Assembly: GCA_947441895.1 (NCBI GenBank) | Contig: CANEUT010000030.1 | Coordinates: forward strand, 1-13,400 | Direction of reading: 5' to 3' | DNA: 13,400 bases | Origin: Rickettsiales bacterium | GTDB taxonomy: Bacteria; Pseudomonadota; Alphaproteobacteria; Rickettsiales; UBA3002 | Part shown: in pieces, positions 1-5,566 of the stretch | How the letters are laid out: every line of letters begins with the position of its first letter | How positions within the stretch are numbered: position 1 is the first letter of the stretch | Program-made: the position numbers and the translations under genes | The notes under the pieces: model-generated | Seen by the model: only the letters and a program-made list of their open reading frames with translations | What the model was told of the DNA's origin: nothing | The model's database searches: none

Positions 1-912
1 CCGCGCCACCTCATTCAAATCGAGGGCATGGACGCGGCCGATATTCACACCATTCTGGGCCTTGCCGAAACCTATGTCACCCGCAACCGCGCGGTCGATA
101 AGAAACACAAAATCCTCGGCGGACGCACGCTCATCAATCTATTCTTCGAAAACTCCACCCGCACCCGCACCAGCTTCGAACTGGCGGGCAAGCGCCTTAG
201 CATGGATGTCATCAACATCAGCGCTGCCACCAGCTCCGTCAACAAAGGCGAAACACTGCTCGATACCGCCATGACACTCAACGCCATGCAGGCCGACGCC
301 ATTGTGGTGCGCTCGCCCCATGCCGGCGCGGTGCAGTTGATTGCCGAGAAGGTGGATGCCCATGTGATTAACGCCGGCGACGGCGCGCATGAACACCCAA
401 CCCAAGCACTGCTCGATGCGCTCACCATCCGCCGCAAAAAAGGTGATTTGAAGGGCCTCAACATTGCCATTTGTGGTGACATTGCCAACAGCCGCGTGGC
501 ACGCAGCAACATTCATTTGCTGAAGGCGCTAGGCGCACACGTCACCCTTGTTGCCCCGCCCACCATGATGCCCACGGGTGTGGATGGTTTCGGCGTGAAA
601 TTTACCACCAACATGGTGGAAGGTTTAGCAGGTGCCGATGTGGTGATGATGCTGCGCATTCAGCATGAACGCATGGCCGGTCGCGGCATTGCCAGCGTGC
701 GCGATTATTTCCACAGCTACGGGCTTGATTATAAAAAACTGAAACACGCCGCCGCCGACGCGCTGATTATGCATCCCGGCCCCATGAATCGCGGGGTGGA
801 GATTGATACCGACGTGGCCGACGATATTCAACGCAGCGCCATTCTCGACCAAGTGGAAATGGGCGTCGCCGTGCGTCAGGCCGTGCTGGAATTGTTGTTG
901 GGGAGTAAATGA
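1..912 (+). CDS. pyrB: Aspartate carbamoyltransferase catalytic subunit (5' end outside window)
   Basis: PyrB condenses carbamoyl phosphate with aspartate to form carbamoyl-aspartate, the first committed step of pyrimidine synthesis in the cytoplasm. The reading frame is already open at base 1 and encodes PRHLIQIEG before the first ATG at 28. That matches the usual N-terminus of the family, so the true start lies just upstream of the window and ATG 28 is probably internal. The carbamoyl-phosphate loop [18 protein letters not shown] is encoded around 148-195. [12 protein letters not shown] (aspartate domain side) and a C-terminal [11 protein letters not shown] are also present. The frame is complete to a TGA at 910-912, which overlaps the ATG of the next gene (ATGA). 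It is the first visible gene of a pyrB-pyrC-pyrF operon interrupted by AT-rich genes. Family assignment is secure; only the exact start is unknown. Confidence 0.97.
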   Translation, partial: PRHLIQIEGMDAADIHTILGLAETYVTRNRAVDKKHKILGGRTLINLFFENSTRTRTSFELAGKRLSMDVINISAATSSVNKGETLLDTAMTLNAMQADAIVVRSPHAGAVQLIAEKVDAHVINAGDGAHEHPTQALLDALTIRRKKGDLKGLNIAICGDIANSRVARSNIHLLKALGAHVTLVAPPTMMPTGVDGFGVKFTTNMVEGLAGADVVMMLRIQHERMAGRGIASVRDYFHSYGLDYKKLKHAAADALIMHPGPMNRGVEIDTDVADDIQRSAILDQVEMGVAVRQAVLELLLGSK

Positions 913-1184
913 TGACAAAAATTTTGTTATTAGTTTTTTTAACTTTAGCACTTACTGCATGTTTGGAAGAAAAATCACCGCCTCCTCAACCAACGCAATG
1001 TTTCGACATTCTTCAGAGCAAAGATTCTTTACGTCCAGTTATGTTCAATAAATGTACCGGCGAGACTTGGATGCTTACTTACATAAATCTTTACGAAGGT
1101 AACAAACCAACAGGTCAGTTTACTTACAGATGGTCTCCCTTAGTCGTAGAATCTGACGAACCACGTCTTTCCTATGGAAAGTAA
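909..1184 (+). CDS. Small putative lipoprotein of unknown function
   Basis: Not recognised as a named family. The 91-aa product begins with a short basic, hydrophobic signal sequence and a lipobox LTAC (residues 15-18), so it should be a lipid-anchored envelope protein with Cys18 as the modified residue. The mature part is short and polar, with two further cysteines (about residues 31 and 49) and a CTGETW motif. The start is either of two adjacent ATGs (909 or 912); the first overlaps the pyrB stop as ATGA, implying translational coupling. The stop at 1182-1184 is 4 nt before an ATG at 1189 that is a duplicated copy of the pyrC start, so the gene was once directly abutted to pyrC. It is visibly AT-richer than pyrB and pyrC, suggesting acquisition. 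Lipoprotein nature is well supported; function is unknown. Confidence 0.75.
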   Translation: MMTKILLLVFLTLALTACLEEKSPPPQPTQCFDILQSKDSLRPVMFNKCTGETWMLTYINLYEGNKPTGQFTYRWSPLVVESDEPRLSYGK

Positions 1185-1188
1185 TGCC

Positions 1189-1217
1189 ATGACCCAATTT
1201 TTTAAACCCACCCGCAC
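1189..1217 (+). repeat. Left copy of a 29-bp direct duplication of the pyrC 5' end
   Basis: These 29 bases repeat the first 29 bases of pyrC (1664-1692) with 27 identities; the two differences are TTT/TTC third-codon positions. From this ATG the frame continues into the palindromic repeat and stops at 1300-1302, giving only 37 residues (including VIPAQAGIS). It is therefore a decapitated copy of the pyrC start, not a gene. It lies 4 nt after the lipoprotein stop, which is probably the ancestral pyrC start position. With the right copy it flanks the GIY-YIG insert like a long target-site duplication. Confidence 0.8.
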
Positions 1218-1224
1218 CCTAAAC

Positions 1225-1257
1225 TTTGTCATTCCTGCGCAAGCAGGAATCTCCTTA
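1225..1257 (+). repeat. Left 33-bp inverted repeat of the GIY-YIG insert
   Basis: Bases 1225-1257 are the exact reverse complement of 1628-1660. Inside is a small palindrome, ATTCCTGC (1231-1238) with GCAGGAAT (1243-1250) around a 4-nt loop, of the ATTCC...GGAAT type seen in Neisseria dRS3 and similar dispersed repeats. Translated, it gives the well-known VIPAQAGIS string. Confidence 0.85.
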
Positions 1258-1303
1258 ATACCATCAACAACAATAAGTGGATCCCTGCGTTCGCAGGGAT
1301 GAC
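1228..1303 (+). repeat. Composite palindromic repeat unit (GTCAT...ATGAC ends)
   Basis: A 76-bp unit starts GTCATTCCTGC and ends GCAGGGATGAC, so its outer ends are inverted. It consists of two hairpins, 1231-1250 and 1281-1300 (ATCCCTGCG/CGCAGGGAT), separated by an AT-rich spacer. This arrangement resembles dispersed repeats common between genes of Proteobacteria. Only a half-unit (1628-1660) occurs on the other side of the nuclease gene. Confidence 0.7.
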
Positions 1304-1330
1304 AACAATATAGAATCGTACAATGTCCTG

Positions 1331-1630
1331 ATGAAAAAACATTACTACGTTTATATGTTAGCAAGCAAACGAGAGGGTGTGGTTTATATTGGCGTTACTA
1401 ATGATCTGGCGCGGCGAATACAAGAACATAAAGATGGTGCTGTTGCTGGATTCACTAAACGTTACTATGTTGACCGCCTTGTCTATTTTGAGACCTTTGA
1501 ATATGTCGACGGAGCACTGGCACGAGAGAAAACATTGAAACGTTGGAAGCGGGACTGGAAAATAGAATTGATTGAATCGCATAACCCAGATTGGAAAGAT
1601 TTGTATTTTGAGTTAAACGAACTGTTGTAA
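1331..1630 (+). CDS. GIY-YIG family nuclease, single-domain
   Basis: A 99-aa protein with the stand-alone GIY-YIG fold of the UvrC N-terminal/UPF0213-like kind. The N-terminal YVYMLASK (residues 5-12) supplies the first tyrosine motif. VVYIGVTNDLARRIQEHK (about 17-34) supplies the YIG-type motif and the conserved arginine. A YFE...A.AREKTLKRWKRDWK segment carries the downstream glutamate and basic helix. These residues support metal-dependent DNA cleavage; the target is unknown. ATG 1331 gives the canonical MKKHYYVYML start; upstream in-frame codons lie in the repeat and are unlikely to be used. The TAA stop (1628-1630) is the first codon of the right inverted repeat, tying gene and repeat together. 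It is AT-richer than the pyr genes. Family assignment is firm; a role in moving the surrounding repeats is speculative. Confidence 0.9.
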   Translation: MKKHYYVYMLASKREGVVYIGVTNDLARRIQEHKDGAVAGFTKRYYVDRLVYFETFEYVDGALAREKTLKRWKRDWKIELIESHNPDWKDLYFELNELL

Positions 1631-1660
1631 GGAGATTCCTGCTTGCGCAGGAATGACAAA
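1628..1660 (+). repeat. Right 33-bp inverted repeat of the GIY-YIG insert
   Basis: Exact reverse complement of 1225-1257, with the same internal ATTCCTGC/GCAGGAAT hairpin (1635-1654). It overlaps the stop codon of the nuclease gene and ends 3 nt before the pyrC ATG. Its AGGAATGAC end supplies the only Shine-Dalgarno-like AGGA upstream of pyrC (1649-1652), so pyrC translation may now depend on the inserted repeat. Confidence 0.85.
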
Positions 1661-1663
1661 ATA

Positions 1664-1692
1664 ATGACCCAATTCTTCAAACCCACCCGCAC
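1664..1692 (+). repeat. Right copy of the 29-bp direct duplication (functional pyrC start)
   Basis: These are the first nine and two-thirds codons of pyrC (MTQFFKPTR...), matching 1189-1217 at 27 of 29 positions. This copy is the one joined to the intact pyrC frame. The two TTC/TTT differences show either that the copies have diverged since insertion or that one came in with the element. Confidence 0.8.
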
Positions 1693-2986
1693 GAATCATG
1701 GCAAAAAAGTAGCCTATAAAAACGCGCGGCTGATGGACCCTGAAAGCGGCCTCGACCAACTGGGCGGGCTGCTGACCGATGGCAACGCGATTGCTGATTT
1801 CGGGCCGCAGCTTTTTAACAGCGGCACGCCGGATGGCGCGGAAGTAGTTGATTGCGGCGGCAATGTGCTGTGCCCCGGATTGCTGGATATTCAGGTCCAT
1901 TTTCGTGAACCCGGTCAGGAATATAAAGAGACGATTGAAACCGGCAGCATGGCCGCGGCCGCGGGCGGCGTCACCACGGTTGCTACCATGCCCAACACCA
2001 AACCGGTGGTGGATGATATTACCGTGCTGGCCTTTTTGCAAAAGCGCGCGCTGGAAACCAGCTATGTGAACATTCGCCCTTATGCCGCCATCACCAAAGG
2101 CCAAAAAGGCGAAGAACTCACCGAAATGGCCCTGCTGGTGGATGCTGGCGCGTGTGGATTTACCGATGATGGTTTGCCCGTGATGAACGCGCAAATTATG
2201 CGCCAAGCCCTCACCCAAGGCAAAGCGCTGGGCGTGCCCATTGCCCAGCATGCGGAAGACCATAACCTAAGCTGCGGCGGCTGCATGAATGAGGGCTGGG
2301 TGGCCACCAAGCTGGGCCTCAAAGGCATTCCAAACGTGAGCGAAGCGGTGATTGTGGCGCGCGATATTCTGCTGGCCGAGCTTACCGGCGCGCATTACCA
2401 CGTGCTACATATTTCCACGCGTGAAGCGGTGGAGCTGGTGCGCTGGGGCAAAGCCAAAGGCATCAACGTGACGGCGGAAGTAGCGCCGCATCATTTTATT
2501 CTCACCGATGAAGCGGTGATCGACTATCGCACCTTCAGCAAAATGAACCCGCCACTGCGCGCTGAGCGCGACCGCATCGCCCTCATCGAGGGCCTGCGTG
2601 ACGGCACCATTGACGCCATCGCCACCGACCACGCCCCGCACGACACCGAAAGCAAACGCGTGCCCATGGATGTGGCTAGCTTCGGCATTGTGGGGCTGGA
2701 GACCATGCTGGCACTGTCGCTCGATTTGGTGCATGGCAAGCAAATTTCCTTACGCGAAATTCTGGCCAGCATGACCTATAAAGCCGCCGATATTGTGCAT
2801 GCCAATGCGGGCCGCCTGAAAAAAGGCGCACCGGCGGACCTCGCCCTCATCGACATCAACCTCGACTGGACCATTGAAAACGAATCACTCAACAGCAAAT
2901 CGAAAAACTCACCGTTTGATGGCAAAAAAGTGCGCGGCCGCGCCATTCGCACCATTGTGGGCGGCGAGACAGTGTATATTTTATGA
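1664..2986 (+). CDS. pyrC: Dihydroorotase (class I)
   Basis: PyrC interconverts carbamoyl-aspartate and dihydroorotate, the third step of pyrimidine synthesis. The product is 440 aa, slightly longer than the usual ~425-430 because of an N-terminal MTQFFKPTRTNHG extension encoded by the duplicated segment. Amidohydrolase metal-site motifs are in order: DIQVHFREPG (75-84), FTDDG (166-170), AQHAED (194-199), HVLHIST (246-252) and ATDHAPH (320-326). Family signatures MPNTKPV and the C-terminal GRLKKGAPADLALID are also present. The first histidine of the usual HxH metal motif is Gln77. ATG 1664 is chosen because it matches the duplicated start and has an AGGA 11 nt upstream; an upstream TTG (1643) lies inside the inverted repeat. 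The stop overlaps the next ATG (ATGA). Identity is firm; the effect of Gln77 is open. Confidence 0.96.
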   Translation: MTQFFKPTRTNHGKKVAYKNARLMDPESGLDQLGGLLTDGNAIADFGPQLFNSGTPDGAEVVDCGGNVLCPGLLDIQVHFREPGQEYKETIETGSMAAAAGGVTTVATMPNTKPVVDDITVLAFLQKRALETSYVNIRPYAAITKGQKGEELTEMALLVDAGACGFTDDGLPVMNAQIMRQALTQGKALGVPIAQHAEDHNLSCGGCMNEGWVATKLGLKGIPNVSEAVIVARDILLAELTGAHYHVLHISTREAVELVRWGKAKGINVTAEVAPHHFILTDEAVIDYRTFSKMNPPLRAERDRIALIEGLRDGTIDAIATDHAPHDTESKRVPMDVASFGIVGLETMLALSLDLVHGKQISLREILASMTYKAADIVHANAGRLKKGAPADLALIDINLDWTIENESLNSKSKNSPFDGKKVRGRAIRTIVGGETVYIL

Positions 2987-3564
2987 TAAAAAAGCTGCTG
3001 CGCCTAACCTTGGCATTACTTGCTTTAGTAATTTTAGCACCCTGCATTTATATTGGATTTATGGCTTATTTAGCACCTCAGGTGCTTTACGGCGCACCAT
3101 TTGATGCCAGAAATCACCTGAATCCTGACGATGGACTATCTTGGTGGTTTTGCAGAAATACTGCATCTGGCCATGTGTGGATTGGGGCCAAAGGAAAACA
3201 TTATTCCTTGGAATTACAATATGGCTCTAAGTGTGGAAAGAACACACGCTATTATTATAATCCTGCCGCAAGCCTAGAAACTCCAGGCTTTCAAATTGTT
3301 TCATCGACAGCTCAGGTTGTTATGTCGGTACCCCAATATGATATTGCAGATTTTCAGAAACCATGTCCGTTCGCTTTTCCAAAATCTTATTATGAGAAAA
3401 TGGGTATACTTATAAGTGAAGTAATCGAGCTAAAAGAACTATCAATTCAAAATAGCAAAGTCAGTTTGACGGCAGTGAAAGAAAAAATAAAAAATCCTGG
3501 AGGTTTAACTATTTCCAGAGCTGGTTTTAGTGGCGATACCTATTTTTGCGGGATACTAGATTAG
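2983..3564 (+). CDS. Hypothetical membrane-anchored protein in the pyr operon
   Basis: Not recognised. The 193-aa product has a basic N-terminus (MIKKLLR) followed by one strongly hydrophobic stretch at about residues 7-36. It is therefore likely an inner-membrane anchor or uncleaved signal, with the remaining ~155 residues in the periplasm. The soluble part has several cysteines (about residues 57, 77, 119 and near the C-terminus at YFCGILD) that could form disulfides. The start overlaps the pyrC stop as ATGA, and the stop is 4 nt before pyrF, so it is co-transcribed and coupled. Its codon and base composition is much AT-richer than the flanking pyr genes, which suggests a late insertion between pyrC and pyrF. 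No link to pyrimidine metabolism is visible. Confidence 0.75.
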   Translation: MIKKLLRLTLALLALVILAPCIYIGFMAYLAPQVLYGAPFDARNHLNPDDGLSWWFCRNTASGHVWIGAKGKHYSLELQYGSKCGKNTRYYYNPAASLETPGFQIVSSTAQVVMSVPQYDIADFQKPCPFAFPKSYYEKMGILISEVIELKELSIQNSKVSLTAVKEKIKNPGGLTISRAGFSGDTYFCGILD

Positions 3565-3568
3565 AAAT

Positions 3569-4288
3569 ATGACCAACCAACTCACCAACCCCATCATTTG
3601 CGCGCTAGATACAACGGACGTGGCCGATGCCACTCGCCTCGCCAACGAAGTGCGGCCCCATGTGGGCGCAGTGAAACTGGGGTTGGAATTCTTCACCGCC
3701 AATGGTGCGGCGGGCGTTTCGCAAATCACCAACCTTGGCGTGCCCGTATTTCTAGATTTAAAATTTCACGACATTCCCAACACCGTGGCCAAAGCCATCG
3801 CCGCCACTGCGGGGCTGAACACCTTTATGATGACCGTGCATACCAGCGGCGGCCAACACATGATGCGCGCCGCCATTGAAGCCAGCGACCGCGTGGCGCA
3901 AATTACCGGCAAAGAACGCCCGCTGGTGATTGGGGTGACGCTGCTGACCAGCCTCGACCAGAACGATATTTCCATTATCGGTTTTAACGCCACCGTGCAG
4001 GAACAAGTGCTGCGCCTGGCCGACCTTGCCCAAAGCGCGGGGCTGGATGGTGTGGTGTGTTCGCCGTTTGAAATTAAAGCCATTCGTAAAGCCTGCGGAA
4101 ACGACCTGACGCTGGTGGTGCCCGGCATTCGACCCGTTGGTGCCGATGCGGGTGACCAAAAACGCGTGCTGACGCCCAAAGAAGCGCTAAAACGTGGGGC
4201 TGACTATTTGGTAATTGGCAGGCCTATTACCGATGCGAAAAACCGCGCGGAAGCGGCGAAGGCAATCGCACAATCGATTGCTGCCTAA
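3569..4288 (+). CDS. pyrF: Orotidine 5'-phosphate decarboxylase
   Basis: PyrF converts OMP to UMP, the last step of de novo UMP synthesis. The 239-aa product is standard length for a bacterial single-domain TIM-barrel enzyme. ALDTTD (residues 12-17) and VKLGLEFF (35-42) are the first two strands. FLDLKFHDIPNTV (61-73) carries the catalytic Asp63-Lys65-Asp68 array. VVPGIRP and YLVIGRPIT near the C-terminus form the phosphate-binding loop with its arginine. ATG 3569 follows the stop of the AT-rich neighbour by 4 nt, with no strong Shine-Dalgarno, so coupling is likely. It is the last gene before a strong terminator, completing pyrB-C-F. Confidence 0.97.
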   Translation: MTNQLTNPIICALDTTDVADATRLANEVRPHVGAVKLGLEFFTANGAAGVSQITNLGVPVFLDLKFHDIPNTVAKAIAATAGLNTFMMTVHTSGGQHMMRAAIEASDRVAQITGKERPLVIGVTLLTSLDQNDISIIGFNATVQEQVLRLADLAQSAGLDGVVCSPFEIKAIRKACGNDLTLVVPGIRPVGADAGDQKRVLTPKEALKRGADYLVIGRPITDAKNRAEAAKAIAQSIAA

Positions 4289-4294
4289 CAGAAT

Positions 4295-4333
4295 AAAAAA
4301 AGACCTATACCAAACGGCATAGGTCTTTTTTTT
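4295..4333 (+). terminator. Intrinsic, probably bidirectional terminator after pyrF
   Basis: A-run plus GACCTAT (4295-4308) pairs with ATAGGTC plus a T-run (4319-4333) around a 10-nt loop. The 8-T tract serves the pyr operon; the A-tract on the other side gives a U-tract for transcription from the right. It lies 4 nt from the displaced tRNA-Lys end at 4337. It was probably the original shared terminator of pyrF and the convergent tRNA-Lys before the island was inserted. Confidence 0.9.
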
Positions 4334-4336
4334 AAA

Positions 4337-4381
4337 TGGTGAGTTGGGTGGGAATCGAACCCACGACACCGTGATTAAAAG
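4337..4381 (-). repeat. Displaced 3' part of tRNA-Lys (attachment-site copy)
   Basis: These 45 bases are identical to 5566-5610, which is nucleotides 32-76 of the intact tRNA-Lys(UUU), including CCA. Identity stops exactly at the 5' edge of the anticodon loop on one side and at CCA on the other. There is no 5' tRNA half here, so this is not a functional tRNA. It is what remains of the original tRNA 3' end after integration of an element whose own copy restored the gene. Confidence 0.9.
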
Positions 4382-4427
4382 ACCAATTACTTTCTTTTTA
4401 TTCTAAACAGTTAAGGTGCGGGAGTTT

Positions 4428-4435
4428 GTCTAACT
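4428..4435 (-). repeat. AGTTAGAC site near the left island end
   Basis: The + strand reads GTCTAACT, the same 8-mer as at 5500-5507 and 5520-5527 and in the same orientation. It is 47 bp inside the left attachment repeat. It could be an arm-type recombinase site. Chance occurrence of one 8-mer cannot be excluded. Confidence 0.35.
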
Positions 4436-4475
4436 TTCAATATACGCTCAATAGCTTACAGGGCGTTAGTGTAAC

Positions 4476-4865
4476 CTATTTAGGCCAATTTTTGTAATGT
4501 TCCTTAGCCCACTTTTTTGTGTGAGGCGAGCTGCCAATACCTTCACATATTCTTTTATGCAGTGCAGAAGAGATTGATTCTTTTTCGATATAACTTTTCT
4601 CAGCGACACATCTCACTATGTGATTGGTTACTCTTTCTTGGATGTTTTTATAGTCGACGTAACTATCCTGCTTAATAAACGGGTGCTCATTATCTTCCGC
4701 TTTTAGCAAGCAAGTATCATCATAATATCTATTTAGTCGAATTGTACAAACTGGGACCATGAGATGCATATTTATATTATTAGCATCAGTCAGAATCACG
4801 AAAAGATGATTTCCTTCGCCAGAAGGAACAAGTGCAGTTTTTTTACTTTCTGGCTTAAAGGGCAT
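4476..4865 (-). CDS. Probable toxin partner of the Panacea protein
   Basis: A 129-aa soluble protein with no signal peptide or membrane segment. The N-terminal half has GNHLFVILTDANN (18-30), HLMVPVCTIR (34-43) and DDTCLLKAEDNEHPFIKQ (49-66). That is a beta-rich pattern reminiscent of small PemK/MazF-like proteins, with a conserved-looking D-C-x(9)-HPFI-K...Y core. The C-terminal half is helical and basic (HKR, KKWAKEHYKNWPK). Its ATG (4863-4865) shares one base with the stop of the upstream Panacea gene (TAATG), so the two are translated as a unit. That layout, and Panacea domains being known antitoxins for many unrelated toxins, make toxin the best guess. The fold assignment is weak and the target unknown; it could be a new toxin family. 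Confidence 0.65.
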   Translation of the reverse strand: MPFKPESKKTALVPSGEGNHLFVILTDANNINMHLMVPVCTIRLNRYYDDTCLLKAEDNEHPFIKQDSYVDYKNIQERVTNHIVRCVAEKSYIEKESISSALHKRICEGIGSSPHTKKWAKEHYKNWPK

Positions 4866-5431
4866 TACGCCCAGGCTCTTTTAAGCAGTCTTTCCTCTTC
4901 GATTGCTCTGGAAAGCATTGCGCTATCGTCTTTGCCAAGAAACTTAAATACAGTTTCATAAGAGATTGGTTCCGAAGATCCGTTAGGATCGTTCCATTCT
5001 TTGCAGTATTTATGTGTATAATCGACTAATTCAAATTGGTTCATATGACCAAATTTAGTCCAGATCAATTTCATCACTTGCACTTCTGCATCACTAAGCT
5101 GATCAAGCTCATCAATGTTGAACTTCTTGGTTACACCTAAATCGTGCATATCCCTGTCAGTGATATAATAATTCCAAAAATCGTCCTCTAGACCACCACT
5201 ACTGTAATTATAAGTTAAAGAGTTAACTGGCCCATGCGGCATAGAAACAATTTTATCAAAAAGTATGGGGTAATCATATTGCTCCAAATGATCCCTATCT
5301 GCCAGATACATAAGCTTTGTAAGCTTTAAGATATTTATCTTGCCGCCTGCTTCAATAGCAAAAAACGCGGCTACTTGCGCTGCTTTCTTCACATCGTAAC
5401 CGGCAAGAATACTGTACTGCTTTATCATCAT
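4865..5431 (-). CDS. panA: Panacea-domain (SocA/DUF4065-like) antitoxin candidate
   Basis: A 188-aa protein with the Panacea signature. YDVKKAAQVAAFF (about 10-22) is followed by KINILKLTKLMYLADRDHL (about 30-48), then a short helix, DKIVSMPHGPVNSL (about 57-70), and a C-terminal helical region with LSDAE and WTKFGHMNQFELVDYTH. Panacea/PanA proteins neutralise diverse toxins by direct binding, and SocA (Caulobacter) is a proteolytic adaptor for the SocB toxin. ATG 5431 (or the adjacent 5428) is chosen because the family starts just before the helix of YDVKKAA; the longer frame would use a TTG at 5482. The gene overlaps its partner by one base, with the antitoxin first, and sits alone with it inside a tRNA-Lys island. 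No ClpX-adaptor role can be read from sequence. Confidence 0.87.
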   Translation of the reverse strand: MMIKQYSILAGYDVKKAAQVAAFFAIEAGGKINILKLTKLMYLADRDHLEQYDYPILFDKIVSMPHGPVNSLTYNYSSGGLEDDFWNYYITDRDMHDLGVTKKFNIDELDQLSDAEVQVMKLIWTKFGHMNQFELVDYTHKYCKEWNDPNGSSEPISYETVFKFLGKDDSAMLSRAIEEERLLKRAWA

Positions 5432-5499
5432 GGGAAGGCTCAAGTTTATTTTTAAAGTACCACATACACAATAATATCTCAATGCTGAGTTATTAAAGT

Positions 5500-5527
5500 G
5501 TCTAACTATGGAGGAAATAGTCTAACT
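5500..5527 (-). promoter_or_regulatory. Two AGTTAGAC direct repeats 20 bp apart upstream of panA
   Basis: The + strand has GTCTAACT at 5500-5507 and 5520-5527, exactly two helical turns apart, between the tRNA attachment repeat and the Panacea gene. They could be an operator for autoregulation of the toxin-antitoxin pair or arm-type sites of a recombinase. A third copy near the other island end (4428-4435) favours the latter. Downstream on the same strand, TTGAGA-N17-TACTTT could serve as a promoter, but this is weak. Confidence 0.4.
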
Positions 5528-5532
5528 TAGGG

Positions 5533-5566
5533 AAGCCCCAACTCTAGGAAACCTAGGCTGGGGCTT
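5533..5566 (-). terminator. Strong hairpin immediately after tRNA-Lys
   Basis: AAGCCCCA (5533-5540) pairs with TGGGGCTT (5559-5566). CTAGG/CCTAG extends the stem past a small bulge, with an AAA loop. It begins at the last base of the tRNA CCA and lies on the island side. No U-tract follows on the minus strand, so termination is not certain. It may instead help tRNA 3' processing or be part of the island's attachment region. Confidence 0.45.

Larger units (their letters stand above)
1218..1663 (+). mobile_element. Candidate GIY-YIG nuclease element inserted at the pyrC start
   Basis: This 446-bp segment lies between the two 29-bp direct copies of the pyrC start. It contains perfect 33-bp inverted repeats (1225-1257 and 1628-1660), a second palindrome (1281-1300), and one gene, a 99-aa GIY-YIG nuclease. 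Direct duplications outside inverted repeats are the hallmark of an insertion. However, the duplication is longer than for typical transposons, and no transposase is present. Interpretation as a nuclease-driven mobile cassette built on dispersed palindromic repeats is inference. A repeat-mediated rearrangement is the main alternative. Confidence 0.55.

Noticed and set aside
1189..1302. 37-residue frame MTQFFKPTRT...VIPAQAGIS
   Set aside because: It is the duplicated pyrC start running into the repeat; treated as a duplication, not a coding gene.
1140..1364. 74-aa - strand frame containing CHPCERRDP and IPACAGM strings
   Set aside because: These strings are the translation of the palindromic repeats, familiar from spurious ORFs; not a gene.
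1228..1660. CRISPR-like array because of repeated similar units
   Set aside because: Units are palindromic, unequally spaced and flank a gene; there are no regular spacers or cas genes.
4337..4381. Second tRNA gene
   Set aside because: Only nucleotides 32-76 are present; there is no 5' acceptor strand or D arm, so no cloverleaf can form.
4865..5482. Longer Panacea protein starting at 5482
   Set aside because: The codon there is TTG and the extra 17 residues (RYYCVCGTLK...) are unlike the family; ATG 5431 or 5428 fits the family N-terminus.
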